Below, piece after piece: positions 18,524-27,475 of a stretch of DNA of 64,000 nucleotides. The notes below the pieces were generated by a model. It worked only from the letters and a program-made list of their open reading frames with translations, was not told where the DNA came from and did no database searches. Positions within the stretch are counted from its first letter, which is position 1, and every line of letters begins with the position of its first letter. The stretch is taken from NCBI RefSeq assembly GCF_040372165.1, contig NZ_BAABWG010000001.1, positions 62,001 through 126,000 of the forward strand. The letters are read 5' to 3'. Both the position numbers and the translations under genes were made by a program. The stretch is from Hydrogenophaga sp040372165. GTDB taxonomy: Bacteria; Pseudomonadota; Gammaproteobacteria; Burkholderiales; Burkholderiaceae_C.

Positions 18524-18770
18524 GCCGTTGGCCTTTTGTCACCGGTCGGCTGCACTGGCCGTTTCGTGATCGTCGATAATGTCGTGTTTGGCCGGTGAGC
18601 CAAAGACCATTGCACTGGCGATCGGCGATTGAACGCCCGCCGCCGGACATGTGGGAATGCCGTGGAGACATGGCTCGCACGGGAGAGGCGGGCCAGCTCT
18701 GCCTTCCCTCTCAGCTCAGACATCAACAGCAGTGTCTTCAGGCCTCAGGTCTGCAAGGCAGGGACGAACT

Positions 18771-19538
18771 TTGTACAGCAGTCGCAAACACCAACGCTCC
18801 AGTCTAGCGCGCGTGCTCGGCACGTGGCGTCCGTCAGCGAATGAGCCTGCACGAAAGGACTTTCCTGAGCGCCTGGCACAGTGGCTGCATGTTTCGGATG
18901 CCATCACCTTGCGGACCATGCAGCAGCGGGTGGCGCAGGCGAAATGCACCGCCGTCGACACCACAATGACGAGCGCTTCGGAGCTCAACCGGTCCGTCGA
19001 TCAGCTGCGTTCCACCTTGGCGTCCGCTGTGAACGATGAGCTGCAGCGGCTGCTTCGAGAGAGCCGCGAGACCGGCGTTGACCCCGATCCTGACGTTGAG
19101 CTGGCCTTGCACCAACAGGTCTTCGACGACATGCAGCGTCGAATGGAGATGAGCGTGGATGCGCTGCGCATCCATGTCCGGCAGTGCCTCAGTCGCCATG
19201 GCGAGAGCATGGCGCGCCTGGCGACCATGGACGCAGCCCTAGACCAGATGTTGGCCGGGAGAGAGCAGGAGGCGTTGTCGACGCGGGTTCCTGCGTTGCT
19301 GCGCCAGCGCTTTGAGCAGCTTCGAAGGCAACACGCGGAACGTGAAGCCGCCGCGCAGGTGGAGTTGCCGTTGGCCTCCACGCCCGAAAGCAGTGCTTCA
19401 CCTCATTTCTCGCGAGATGCGGGTCACTGGCTTCCACAGTATTCGTTGTCCCTGCAATCGGTCTTGCTGGCCGAGCTTGAGCACCGCCTTCAACCCGTGA
19501 TTGGCATGGTTGAAGCGCTGGGGCAAACGTCATCCTGA
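18771..19538 (+). CDS. DUF3348-family protein, first gene of a MotA/MotB-like operon
   Basis: A soluble, strongly helical protein of about 255 residues without a signal peptide. I recognise the DUF3348 pattern from the N-terminal segment RSSLARVLGTW, the LAQWLHVSDAITL motif and the following Arg/Glu-rich helices (QRRMEMSVDALRIHVRQCLS, ALLRQRFEQLRRQH). Function is unknown. The start is uncertain: a TTG at 18771 gives a family-like N-terminus, while GTG 18651 or ATG 18657 would add about 40 residues with no visible conservation. Such proteins are usually encoded immediately before DUF802, OmpA-like and DUF2894 proteins, as here, so it is probably a cytoplasmic partner of the membrane complex. 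Confidence 0.72.
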   Translation: MYSSRKHQRSSLARVLGTWRPSANEPARKDFPERLAQWLHVSDAITLRTMQQRVAQAKCTAVDTTMTSASELNRSVDQLRSTLASAVNDELQRLLRESRETGVDPDPDVELALHQQVFDDMQRRMEMSVDALRIHVRQCLSRHGESMARLATMDAALDQMLAGREQEALSTRVPALLRQRFEQLRRQHAEREAAAQVELPLASTPESSASPHFSRDAGHWLPQYSLSLQSVLLAELEHRLQPVIGMVEALGQTSS

Positions 19539-19548
19539 TTTTTTTGAC

Positions 19549-21831
19549 ATGCAATTGAACATGCATTCCTCAACCCTGAACCGTTTTCTCACTGTGGCTG
19601 CGTTTGGCATCGGCCTGTTCTGCATTCTGTGGATTGCCGCCGGGTTTGTCGGTCACAACGCTCTGGCACTGGTGCTGAGCCTGGCCATTGCCGTGGCGTA
19701 CGGCTACGGCGCATGGGAGGTGAGCCGGTATCGCCGCGATACGCAGGCACTGAGCCAGGCCTTGAGTGGGGTCGCCGGGGAGGTGGAGGATCTGCGTGCA
19801 TGGGTGGTGGGCTTGCCCGCCAAACTTCAAAACCCCGTGCGCGCGCGTATTGAAGGGGAGCGGGTGGCATTGCCTGGACTCACCCTGACGCCCTATCTGG
19901 TCGGGCTGCTGGTCATGCTGGGCATGCTGGGCACTTTCGTGGGCATGGTGCTGACTTTCAAGGGCGCTGTGTTCGCGCTGGAGGGGTCTGCGGATCTCGC
20001 GTCCATGCGCGCAGCTCTGGCTGAGCCCATCAAGGGCCTGGGTCTGTCATTTGGCACATCAGTGGCTGGGGTGGCTGCCTCCGCGGCACTTGGCCTGATG
20101 TCGGCGATGGCTCGCCGCGATCGCCAATTGGCAGTGCGATCGCTCGATGAACGCATTGCCAACGAGTTCAGGGGGCATTCAGCGGCCGCGCAACGCAAGG
20201 CGACCTTGCAGGCCATGAAGCAGCAGGCCGATGCCATGCCAGCGGTGGCAGAGCGGCTTCAGGCACTGATGGAGAAGATCGATGAGCGCAGCCAGGCACT
20301 GGAAGCCCGGCTGGTGGAGCAGCAGAGCCAGCTGCACTCGGAAACCTCGAGCGCATTCGAGCAACTGGCGAAATCGGTGGAGTCCTCTCTCAAGCATGCG
20401 CTGGAGGGGAGCGCGCGTGTCGCTGGCGAAAGCTTGCAGCCCGTGGTGAGCTCGGCGATGCAGTCGGTGGCCGCACAGTCGAAGGAGATGCAGGAACAGG
20501 TGGGCCATTCCGTTCGCTCGCAGCTCGCGGAACTGTCACAGCGCTTCGAACAATCGACATCCCGGGTGGCAGACCTGTGGCGAGAGGCTGTTGACCAGCA
20601 GGTGAGCGCCAACACTTCGACACAGGAAGCACTGAAGCAATCGCTCGCAGCCTTTGGACAGAAGTTTGATCAGGGTGCGGATGCGCTGGTCAAGGTACGC
20701 CTCGACTCGGAAACCCGTTGGCGAGATGAGCATGCCAGGCACCTGGAAGAGATGGTGCAACTGTGGCGAACGGAACTGTCCGCACTGCACGAGCAGGAGG
20801 CTGAGCGCAGCAGTGGCTTGGCTGAGCAGCAAACCCGCATGCAAGAGGCACTGGGGCAGAAGCTGCAGGCTGCGGTAGAGGCCATTTCCGAGTCGTCCCG
20901 TGCGCAATCGGCTCAAGTGGGAGATGAGGTCGGACGCCTTCTGTCCGAGTCAGAGGCTCTGGTACGGGCGCGCGCCGAGGCGGAAGCCGGCTGGCGTCAA
21001 GAGCACAGCCAGCGACTCGAGGCCATGGCGACACTCTGGCGCACCGAGATGTCTGCGCTGAGAAGCGAGGAAGCTGAGCGTAGCCTGGCTGCGGCCGACC
21101 GCCAGCTCAAGGCGCAGGAAATGCTGGGCGAGCAGTTGCAAGCCTTGCGGGCGGATGAGCAGGCACGAGGGGACGCCGCCGCTGCGCGACTGGGCGAGCT
21201 GCAGACTGCCGTGGCGGAGCACTTGTCCAGGCTTGGCGCCGCGCTGGAAGCACCCATGACGCGTTTGCTGGAGACGGCATCTGAAGCGCCGAAGGCTGCA
21301 GCAGAGGTGATCGGAAGGCTCCGTGAGGAGATGAGTCACCTCACTGAGCGCGACAACCAGGCACTGAAAGAGCGTGCGGAGCTGATGGGTCAGATCGGTC
21401 AATTGCTCGAGGGCGTCCAGCAGGCGACGGGAGAGCAGCGTGATGCCATCGAGTCACTGGTTGGATCGGCGTCCGGAGTCCTGGACCGAATCAGTCAGCA
21501 GTTCTCGCAAACCCTCGGCGCACAGGCAGAGCGATCAGAGGCATTGGCATCAGAGGTGGCAGTCAGTGCGACCGAGCTGAGCAGCCTGGGCGAGGCGTTC
21601 AACCGGGGCATCGAGCTCTTCAGCGGGACGAACGAGATGCTGGCCGACAAGTTGCAGCGAGTGGAGCAGGCCATCGGGCAATCGATGGCGCGCAGCGACG
21701 AGCAACTGGCGTACTACGTGGAGCAGGCACGCGAGGTGATCGATCTGAGCATCAGCGCGCAGCAGGGCATTGTGGAAGATCTGCGGTCTCTGCGGCAGTC
21801 GAGTCATGAAGCGGCGGGGAGCGCTGCATGA
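19549..21831 (+). CDS. DUF802 protein: MotA/ExbB/ZorA-like channel domain with a long coiled-coil tail
   Basis: A 760-residue inner-membrane protein. Two hydrophobic helices lie at about 13-35 and 37-58, then two more at about 113-136 and 163-186 that match the MotA/TolQ/ExbB core: PYLVGLLVMLGMLGTFVGMV followed by a linker and GLGLSFGTSVAGVAASAALG. The remaining 570 residues are Glu/Gln/Ala-rich, predicted coiled coil. They contain two DUF802-type repeats at about 386-426 and 478-518, sharing WRxEHxxxLExMxxLWRTExSAL and EEAERS. The start is uncertain between 19501, 19549 and 19561; I chose 19549, just after the upstream stop. The stop overlaps the next gene as ATGA, so production of the pair is coupled. 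The length and architecture resemble ZorA and MotA stator subunits with a cytoplasmic tail. Confidence 0.85.
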   Translation: MQLNMHSSTLNRFLTVAAFGIGLFCILWIAAGFVGHNALALVLSLAIAVAYGYGAWEVSRYRRDTQALSQALSGVAGEVEDLRAWVVGLPAKLQNPVRARIEGERVALPGLTLTPYLVGLLVMLGMLGTFVGMVLTFKGAVFALEGSADLASMRAALAEPIKGLGLSFGTSVAGVAASAALGLMSAMARRDRQLAVRSLDERIANEFRGHSAAAQRKATLQAMKQQADAMPAVAERLQALMEKIDERSQALEARLVEQQSQLHSETSSAFEQLAKSVESSLKHALEGSARVAGESLQPVVSSAMQSVAAQSKEMQEQVGHSVRSQLAELSQRFEQSTSRVADLWREAVDQQVSANTSTQEALKQSLAAFGQKFDQGADALVKVRLDSETRWRDEHARHLEEMVQLWRTELSALHEQEAERSSGLAEQQTRMQEALGQKLQAAVEAISESSRAQSAQVGDEVGRLLSESEALVRARAEAEAGWRQEHSQRLEAMATLWRTEMSALRSEEAERSLAAADRQLKAQEMLGEQLQALRADEQARGDAAAARLGELQTAVAEHLSRLGAALEAPMTRLLETASEAPKAAAEVIGRLREEMSHLTERDNQALKERAELMGQIGQLLEGVQQATGEQRDAIESLVGSASGVLDRISQQFSQTLGAQAERSEALASEVAVSATELSSLGEAFNRGIELFSGTNEMLADKLQRVEQAIGQSMARSDEQLAYYVEQAREVIDLSISAQQGIVEDLRSLRQSSHEAAGSAA

Positions 21832-22493
21832 CGGGCGAAGGGCAGGCCATGGTCGACGCGTTCGATGATGATGGCATCGAACAGACAGCGCCTGCTTGGG
21901 CTGTCTTCGGGGATCTGATGTCGGGCGTTGTCGGTGCGTTCGTGCTCATCTTCATTGCGGTGCTTGCGGTTCAAATGGATCTGGTGGCCAACCTGCAGGC
22001 GGAAATCGAGAAGCGCGAGCAGGAGCAAGCGCGGCGCGTTGCGCTGGAGAAGGCCCTGGCCGGCCCTTTGCAGAGTGGCAGGGTGACGCTGGAGAACGGG
22101 CGCATCGGCATCAGCGGCAACGTCCTCTTTGATCTCAACTCGGATGAGTTGCGGCCGGAAGGGCGGCAGTTGCTCAAATCGCTGGTGCCTGCGTTGCAGG
22201 TGTATCTGGCCAATCGGGATGAGATGCTGATGGTCAGTGGATTCACCGACGACCGGCCCATCCAGAAGGGCAACCTGCATTTTGTGGACAACCTTGAGCT
22301 CTCGGCACAGCGAGCGCTGAACGTGACGCGAGCACTGATGGAGGAGGGCATGCCGCGGTCACAAGTGTTCAGCGCCGCGTTTGGTGCCGAGCAGCCGGTG
22401 GCATCGAACGAATCTGCCGAAGGGCGGGCATTGAACCGGCGGGTCGAGATGGCGCCTGTGCCCACTGCGAAGCGCAGTGGGCCGGATGAGTGA
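21828..22493 (+). CDS. MotB/OmpA-like peptidoglycan-anchored partner of the DUF802 protein
   Basis: A 221-residue protein with one N-terminal transmembrane helix (about 27-49) that carries an aspartate, D29, in PAWAVFGDLMSGVVGAFVLI. This is the position of the proton-binding aspartate in MotB and ZorB. A short charged linker follows, then an OmpA-type peptidoglycan-binding domain at about 95-210 (GNVLFDLNSDELRPEG, GFTDDRP, LSAQRALNVTRAL, GRALNRRVEM). The ATG overlaps the upstream stop as ATGA. With the four-helix DUF802 protein it would form an ion-driven stator-like complex, which is inference from architecture. Confidence 0.88.
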   Translation: MTGEGQAMVDAFDDDGIEQTAPAWAVFGDLMSGVVGAFVLIFIAVLAVQMDLVANLQAEIEKREQEQARRVALEKALAGPLQSGRVTLENGRIGISGNVLFDLNSDELRPEGRQLLKSLVPALQVYLANRDEMLMVSGFTDDRPIQKGNLHFVDNLELSAQRALNVTRALMEEGMPRSQVFSAAFGAEQPVASNESAEGRALNRRVEMAPVPTAKRSGPDE

Positions 22494-23166
22494 GCCAATG
22501 CAACCGATGGAGCCGGTCGGGTCGGAGAGTTCTGTCATGGCAGACAATGCGCTGGCGGATGACCTGGCGCAATTGCGCCGTGAATCGGTAGCGGTACATG
22601 ACCCCATGGGCTGGGCTTATCTGCAAGCCTTGGCTGCACGCTGGCAAGTGGCCTCTCCTGCAGTGAGGGCAGGGCTTCAGCCTCGTTGGACAGCTGCGGT
22701 CGGGCTGAGCCTGGAGCGCACCCGCAAGTCCCGAGAAGAGCGGCGCGCGCGCGTTTCGCATGGATCGCTCACCGCGGGTGGGCACGATGCGCGCGATGCG
22801 ACATCGGCACTGGGAGTCCTGGCTCGCCATGCCCGGGCGGCCGCCATGCCAGCCGGTTCGGCATCCGATCAGAGACCTCTCCTGCGCAGTGCCGTACGTT
22901 TCCACGATATGTGGGCGCGCATGGGGGCAGAGCAGGATCTTGAGGAAGCTTTTGGTCGAGCGCCGGAGAACGCCGGGCCGCTCAACCCGCACATGCTGGT
23001 TCTCAAGACCTTGCGGCAAATGCAGTCGCTCTCCCCGGCGTACCTGCAGCGGTTCATGACCCAGGCCGAAGGTTTGCTGTGGCTGACAGAAGCCAGGCAG
23101 GAAAAGCGCCCCGCGACCACCAGAGGCAAGCCGCGTCCGTCGTCAAGAAAAACCCAGCAAGGTTGA
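22486..23166 (+). CDS. DUF2894-family protein, last gene of the MotA/MotB-like operon
   Basis: A 226-residue soluble protein with no signal peptide or membrane helix. It starts at ATG 22486 inside the end of the OmpA-like gene, indicating translational coupling. The DUF2894 pattern is seen in LAQLRRESVAVHDPMGWAYLQALAARW near the N-terminus and ALNPHMLVLKTLRQMQSLSPAYLQRFMTQ-like sequence near the end (here GPLNPHMLVLKTLRQMQ). The C-terminus is basic (Lys/Arg-rich). Function unknown; its conserved place in the operon suggests an accessory cytoplasmic component. Confidence 0.78.
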   Translation: MSEPMQPMEPVGSESSVMADNALADDLAQLRRESVAVHDPMGWAYLQALAARWQVASPAVRAGLQPRWTAAVGLSLERTRKSREERRARVSHGSLTAGGHDARDATSALGVLARHARAAAMPAGSASDQRPLLRSAVRFHDMWARMGAEQDLEEAFGRAPENAGPLNPHMLVLKTLRQMQSLSPAYLQRFMTQAEGLLWLTEARQEKRPATTRGKPRPSSRKTQQG

Positions 23167-23449
23167 CGGGTGTTGACCTCAAGTATGAGGTGGCAGAACA
23201 ACAGCGGCGGCACACACTGGTGCCCATTGCAGCGCAACAGGCAACCTTGCTCCAGTCCGGCGAAAGAAGAGTTTGCCTGGCGTTTCCGATGAAACACGGG
23301 CGTGCAGGCACGTTGAGCGTGGCGGGAAATTCTTCCATTGGTCGATTCGCGTCGCATCATGCGGCCAAGTCGTGCATTTGTACGCTTTCATCCGGTCCTT
23401 TGCATGTAGTGCTTTGGGCCCCTGGGGGGTAAGATTTCTCAGTATCTAC

Positions 23450-24451
23450 ATGAGAGTTCTGAGACGTCCTTCTTACCCGGCCTTTCCCGAGCCACCACTG
23501 CTGGTTGCGGCGAGAAGCCATATGGCCAGCCAGCTGGCCTTGCTTGCCGCCATGTTTGCGGTGGGCCTGTTCATGTACGAACGTCTGGCCGGCTACGCCT
23601 TTGATGTGGACAGCTATCTGAGCATCGGTGTGGCGGTCATGGGCGTTTCGAGCTGGGTCTTGCTCAAGCGCCGGCATTACTCGATCGTGGCGTGGTTGCT
23701 GGTGGCCAGCCTGTGCGCTGCTGGCCTTGTCTCCGCTGTCTTCTACGGCTCTGTCCGAACCGTCAACATCGTGCTTGTCGTAGTGGCGCAGGTCGGCGTC
23801 GGCATATTTTTCGGCACCAGAACACTGGCGCTCAGCACTGCAGTGGCCATCATGGCGGTGGGTTTGCTGACCTGGGCAGAGGCGCAGGGAATGCTGGGTG
23901 CTCGGCCCGGGTTCGAAGTGGGATGGCGCACCTGGTTGACTCATCTGGTCAGTCTGGCCGGCACGGCCGTCATGATGCAACTCAATCGCACCCAGGTGGC
24001 CACTGCCCAGGCCATGCAAATCAAGGAAGCGGAGCAAAGACTGCAGACCCAGATCGATAGAGACCTTGGGCTAGAGCGGTTTCAGCGCTTCTTCCAGAAG
24101 AACTCCACGCCGTTCTTCATTCAGGCCAAGTCGTCTGGGGCCATCGTCGATGTGAACCCGGCTTTCGAGGCGGTGACGGGCTATCGGCGCGACCATCTGA
24201 TTGACAAGCGCGATGGACACCTCTGGTTGCATGACGAGCAACATGCGGCCTATACAGCGGCCCGGCGAAGCCGGAAGCGGACAGGCTGGATGCCAGTGAC
24301 GCTTGTGACAAGGGATGGCCGCCGCATTCCCCTGATGGTCAGCAGCGAACGCGACGAAGACAGGGATGAGGGCGTGGTGATTGGCGCCCTGCGAACCTGT
24401 GAAGAGGGCTTGGCACAGGCGCTCAAGGGAGTGGCAGCCGCCGCACAATAG
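23450..24451 (+). CDS. Membrane protein with C-terminal PAS domain, no output domain (paralog 1)
   Basis: A 333-residue predicted sensor. About six membrane segments span residues 25 to 185, followed by a short coiled coil and a PAS domain at about 205-325 (FFQKNSTPFFIQAKSSGAI, DVNPAFEAVTGYRRDHLI, WMPVTLVTRDGRRIP). There is no kinase, GGDEF, EAL or methyl-accepting domain after the PAS. I chose ATG 23450; frames upstream are not membrane-like. The next gene is a paralog four bases downstream, so the two form an operon. It could sense redox state or a ligand and act by protein contact, which is inference. Confidence 0.8.
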   Translation: MRVLRRPSYPAFPEPPLLVAARSHMASQLALLAAMFAVGLFMYERLAGYAFDVDSYLSIGVAVMGVSSWVLLKRRHYSIVAWLLVASLCAAGLVSAVFYGSVRTVNIVLVVVAQVGVGIFFGTRTLALSTAVAIMAVGLLTWAEAQGMLGARPGFEVGWRTWLTHLVSLAGTAVMMQLNRTQVATAQAMQIKEAEQRLQTQIDRDLGLERFQRFFQKNSTPFFIQAKSSGAIVDVNPAFEAVTGYRRDHLIDKRDGHLWLHDEQHAAYTAARRSRKRTGWMPVTLVTRDGRRIPLMVSSERDEDRDEGVVIGALRTCEEGLAQALKGVAAAAQ

Positions 24452-24455
24452 CGCC

Positions 24456-25487
24456 ATGTCCGAGACACACCCACTCGACGAGCCCGGAGACATCCGGCGA
24501 GAACACAGCCTGCGTCATCAGCGTAGCCTGGGATGGCTGTTGCTGATGATGATGGTCGGCATGTTCTGCATGGCCACTGTGGATCATGTGTCGGCGCCGG
24601 AAGGCATGTCCCGGGCACCGATATCCCTGACCATGGCTTTGGCGGCCTTCGCCGCCTATGTGTTGTTTCGCACCGGGAGGCTGCGATGGGTCATCCCGGT
24701 CATGTTGGTGAGTGTCATGGGGGTCACGGGTTGGGCCGTTGGCAGCTATGGCTCCGTCAGGGCAGCATCGACCATGGGCGCCTTTGGTGTGATCGTGCTG
24801 GCGGGAACTTACCTCAGTCAGCGTGCCCTGATCGCGACGACCCTGGCCAGCGCACTGATGCTGGGCGTTCTCACCTGGGCTGAGAATGAGGGCAGGCTGC
24901 CACCGGCGGATCTGTTGCCGGATACGCGCTATTTCGCCATGGTGGCTGTGATTCTGATGCTGACCGCGGTCATTCTGTGGCATTCGCGACGAGCCACCGA
25001 GGAAGCGCATTACAGGCGGCTGAGCCAGATGGAAGACAGGCTGCGCCTCGAACATGAGCGCGACCGCTCGCTCAGGCGTTTTCGCCACATCTTTCACATG
25101 AATCCGGCGCCGTCCCTGATTCAGTCTGCCAGTACGCTGAACATTCTCGACGTCAACTCGGCCTTTGAGCGGTTTCTTGGCTTCGCAGAAAACAGCCTCG
25201 TCGGCAACCCGGTCAAAGCCCTGTGGGTTGACCCCGCCAACTGGCTGGCGCACAGCGAAGTCCTGTTTGACAAAGGGCGTTCGGGCTGGCGCAAGGAGCG
25301 CTGGCGCCATGCTGACGGTGCCGAAGTCGAATTGATGGTTTACAGCGAGATCGTCGAAGACCCGAAGGGACTTCTGGTCTTGACGACCATTGCGTCGATG
25401 GACGATGCACCTGACTGCCTGCCCGGCAGGGATGGCAGCGAGCCGCTGGACATGCAGGCTACTGGCGAATCCGACGCCCTGTCTTGA
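24456..25487 (+). CDS. Membrane protein with C-terminal PAS domain, no output domain (paralog 2)
   Basis: A 343-residue paralog of the preceding gene: about six membrane segments (residues 27 to 180), a helical connector, and a PAS domain at about 200-320 (FRHIFHMNPAPSLIQSAST, DVNSAFERFLGFAENSLV, GWRKERWRHADGAEVELMV). Again no enzymatic or DNA-binding output domain follows. The ATG at 24456 is four bases after the upstream stop. Its last 29 bases overlap the convergent ABC permease gene. Shared motifs GTxxLS and LTWAExxG in the membrane part support duplication. Confidence 0.8.
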   Translation: MSETHPLDEPGDIRREHSLRHQRSLGWLLLMMMVGMFCMATVDHVSAPEGMSRAPISLTMALAAFAAYVLFRTGRLRWVIPVMLVSVMGVTGWAVGSYGSVRAASTMGAFGVIVLAGTYLSQRALIATTLASALMLGVLTWAENEGRLPPADLLPDTRYFAMVAVILMLTAVILWHSRRATEEAHYRRLSQMEDRLRLEHERDRSLRRFRHIFHMNPAPSLIQSASTLNILDVNSAFERFLGFAENSLVGNPVKALWVDPANWLAHSEVLFDKGRSGWRKERWRHADGAEVELMVYSEIVEDPKGLLVLTTIASMDDAPDCLPGRDGSEPLDMQATGESDALS

Positions 25488-26229
25488 AGACCCACCAGAC
25501 CACGGTCAGGCAGATGAGCATGAAGACAACGGTCATGCCGGTACTGACGCCAATGTGCACATCCGCTGTGCCAAAGAAGCTCCAGCGGAACCCGCTGATC
25601 AGGTAGACCACAGGGTTGATGAGGGAGACCTTCTGCCAGAAGGGTGGCAGCATGTTGATGCTGTAGAACGCGCCGCCGAGGAATGTCAGTGGTGTGACCA
25701 CCAGCAGCGGAATGATCTGCAGTTTCTGGAAGTTGTCGGCCCACAGCCCGATGATGAATCCGAAAAGACTGAAGGTGGCTGCGGTGAGCATCAGATAGCC
25801 AACCATCCAGACCGGATGCGCAATGTGATACGGCACGAAAAAACGGGCAGTGATCAGAATGAGCAAGCCGATCATCATGGATTTGGTGGCTGCCGCACCC
25901 ACATAGCCCAGTACCACTTCAATCCAGCTCACTGGTGCCGACAGCAGCTCGTAGATGGTGCCTGACCACTTCGGCATGTAGATGCCGAAAGCTGCGTTGG
26001 AGATGCTCTCGGAGAGCAGCGAGAGCATGATCAGTCCGGGAATGATGAAAGCACCATAGTCGACGCCATCGATGTCGCCCATGCGTGAGCCGATGGCGGT
26101 GCCGAAGACGATGAAATACAGCGATGTTGAGAGCACGGGCGAGAGAATGCTCTGCGCCAGCGTGCGAAAGGTGCGCGCCATTTCGAACTTGTAGATGGCT
26201 CGCACGCCAAAAAGATTGAGTCCTGTCAT
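25459..26229 (-). CDS. ABC-2 type exporter permease (YadH-like)
   Basis: A 256-residue inner-membrane permease with six hydrophobic segments. Typical ABC-2 features are SPVLSTSLYFIVFG near residue 30, DYGAFIIPGLIMLSLL, the conserved PLTFLGGAFYSINMLPPFWQ and NPVVYLISGFRW. The ATG overlaps the stop of the ATPase gene as ATGA, so the two form a transporter operon. Relatives such as E. coli YadGH have no firmly established substrate. The 3' end overlaps the convergent PAS gene by 29 bases. Confidence 0.92.
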   Translation of the reverse strand: MTGLNLFGVRAIYKFEMARTFRTLAQSILSPVLSTSLYFIVFGTAIGSRMGDIDGVDYGAFIIPGLIMLSLLSESISNAAFGIYMPKWSGTIYELLSAPVSWIEVVLGYVGAAATKSMMIGLLILITARFFVPYHIAHPVWMVGYLMLTAATFSLFGFIIGLWADNFQKLQIIPLLVVTPLTFLGGAFYSINMLPPFWQKVSLINPVVYLISGFRWSFFGTADVHIGVSTGMTVVFMLICLTVVWWVFKTGRRIRQ

Positions 26230-27245
26230 GATGCCGATCTCCCGGTTGTTGCCTGGTCTCCAGGAGCGCGTTGCGGTTTGTGCACCAGATTCACAAAAAT
26301 CTCCTCGAGCGAACTTTCGCTGGAGTGCAGGTCCTTGAATGCAATGCCCTGGGCAGACATTGCAGCGAGCAGCTCGGCAATGCCTGTGTCTTCCTTCTGG
26401 CCGTCGAATGTGTAGGTCAGGGTCAGGCCATCGTCCGATCGGTCCAGCTGCCAGGGGGCCAGAGCCTCGGGAATCGCTTCCAGTGGCTGGCCCAGGCTCA
26501 TGGCCAGCTGCTTCTTGCCCAGCTGCCGCATGAGTTTTTCCTTTTCCTCGACCACGATCAGCTCACCCTGACGGATGACCCCGATGCGGTCCGCCATGTC
26601 CTCGGCCTCTTCGATGTAGTGGGTGGTGAGGATGATGGTGGTGCCTTGTTCTCGCAGCTCTCGCACCAGGCGCCACATGTCATGGCGCAACTCGACGTCG
26701 ACCCCCGCGGTGGGCTCGTCCAGAAACAGGATGCTGGGCTCATGGGAGAGCGCCTTGGCAATCAGGACCCTGCGTTTCATGCCGCCCGAGAGCTGCATGA
26801 TCTTGCTGTCCTTCTTGTCCCAGAGTGAGAGGCTCTTGAGAACTTTCTCGATGTGGGCAGGGTTGGCCGGCTTTCCAAAGAGGCCACGGCTGAAACTCAC
26901 AGTGGCCCAGACAGTCTCGAAAGCGTCTGTGCTCAGTTCCTGTGGCACCAGACCGATCGCCGAACGCGCCTTGCGATAGTCCTTGACCGTGTCGTGCCCG
27001 TCGGCAATGACAGTTCCGCCGCTTGCGTTGACCATGCCGCAGACAATGCTGATCAGTGTGGTTTTCCCTGCGCCGTTGGGGCCGAGAAGGGCAAATATCT
27101 CGCCACGTTGAATGTCGAGATCGACGCCCTTGAGTGCCTGGAATCCGTTGCTGTAGGTCTTGGTCAGACCTCGCAGGCGGAGAATGACATCGTTGCCCGG
27201 CGGCATGGACTGGCCTGACGCGGGATTTGCGTATGGTGAAGACAT
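26226..27245 (-). CDS. ABC-2 exporter ATPase (YadG-like)
   Basis: A 339-residue cytoplasmic ATPase that powers the adjacent permease. Walker A GPNGAGKTT, Q-loop GLVPQE, signature LSGGMKRR, Walker B ILFLDEPTAGVD and the switch histidine in LTTHYIEEAE are all intact. The C-terminal 100 residues are the usual substrate- or partner-specific extension of this family. I chose ATG 27245 (MSSPYANPA), because the upstream in-frame extension has no ABC similarity and would run into the LexA-regulated promoter region of the divergent radical SAM gene. Confidence 0.93.
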   Translation of the reverse strand: MSSPYANPASGQSMPPGNDVILRLRGLTKTYSNGFQALKGVDLDIQRGEIFALLGPNGAGKTTLISIVCGMVNASGGTVIADGHDTVKDYRKARSAIGLVPQELSTDAFETVWATVSFSRGLFGKPANPAHIEKVLKSLSLWDKKDSKIMQLSGGMKRRVLIAKALSHEPSILFLDEPTAGVDVELRHDMWRLVRELREQGTTIILTTHYIEEAEDMADRIGVIRQGELIVVEEKEKLMRQLGKKQLAMSLGQPLEAIPEALAPWQLDRSDDGLTLTYTFDGQKEDTGIAELLAAMSAQGIAFKDLHSSESSLEEIFVNLVHKPQRAPGDQATTGRSAS

Positions 27246-27444
27246 GACTGAGTGAATGAGGGTTCGCTGCCAGCCAGCCCTTGTGAGGTCGGCTGTCAAG
27301 GGTAGCGCCTGGAAACATGGCGCTGGCGGTGCTGGCCTATTGTGGGCCCGTGCTGGCAATGCTGAGGACCAAAAGGTTATTGCGCCTGTGGCAGTCGCTG
27401 ACGCGAAGGGCGGGACTTGCCAACTGGCACGACGTTTTGCACAA

Positions 27445-27464
27445 TACTGTACCAATATACAGTA
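27445..27464 (+). promoter_or_regulatory. LexA (SOS) box upstream of the radical SAM gene
   Basis: The 20-base element TACTGTACCAATATACAGTA is nearly palindromic and matches the gammaproteobacterial/betaproteobacterial LexA consensus CTGT-N8-ACAG exactly, with extended TA...TA flanks. It ends 11 bases before the ATG at 27476, so repressor binding would block transcription of that gene. A possible -35 hexamer TTGCAC lies just upstream at 27437. Confidence 0.85.
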
Positions 27465-27475
27465 TTCAGCAAACC

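Noticed and set aside
18771..23166. Complete Zorya anti-phage system
   Set aside because: ZorA/ZorB-like architecture is present, but no ZorC, ZorD helicase or ZorE nuclease is encoded nearby.
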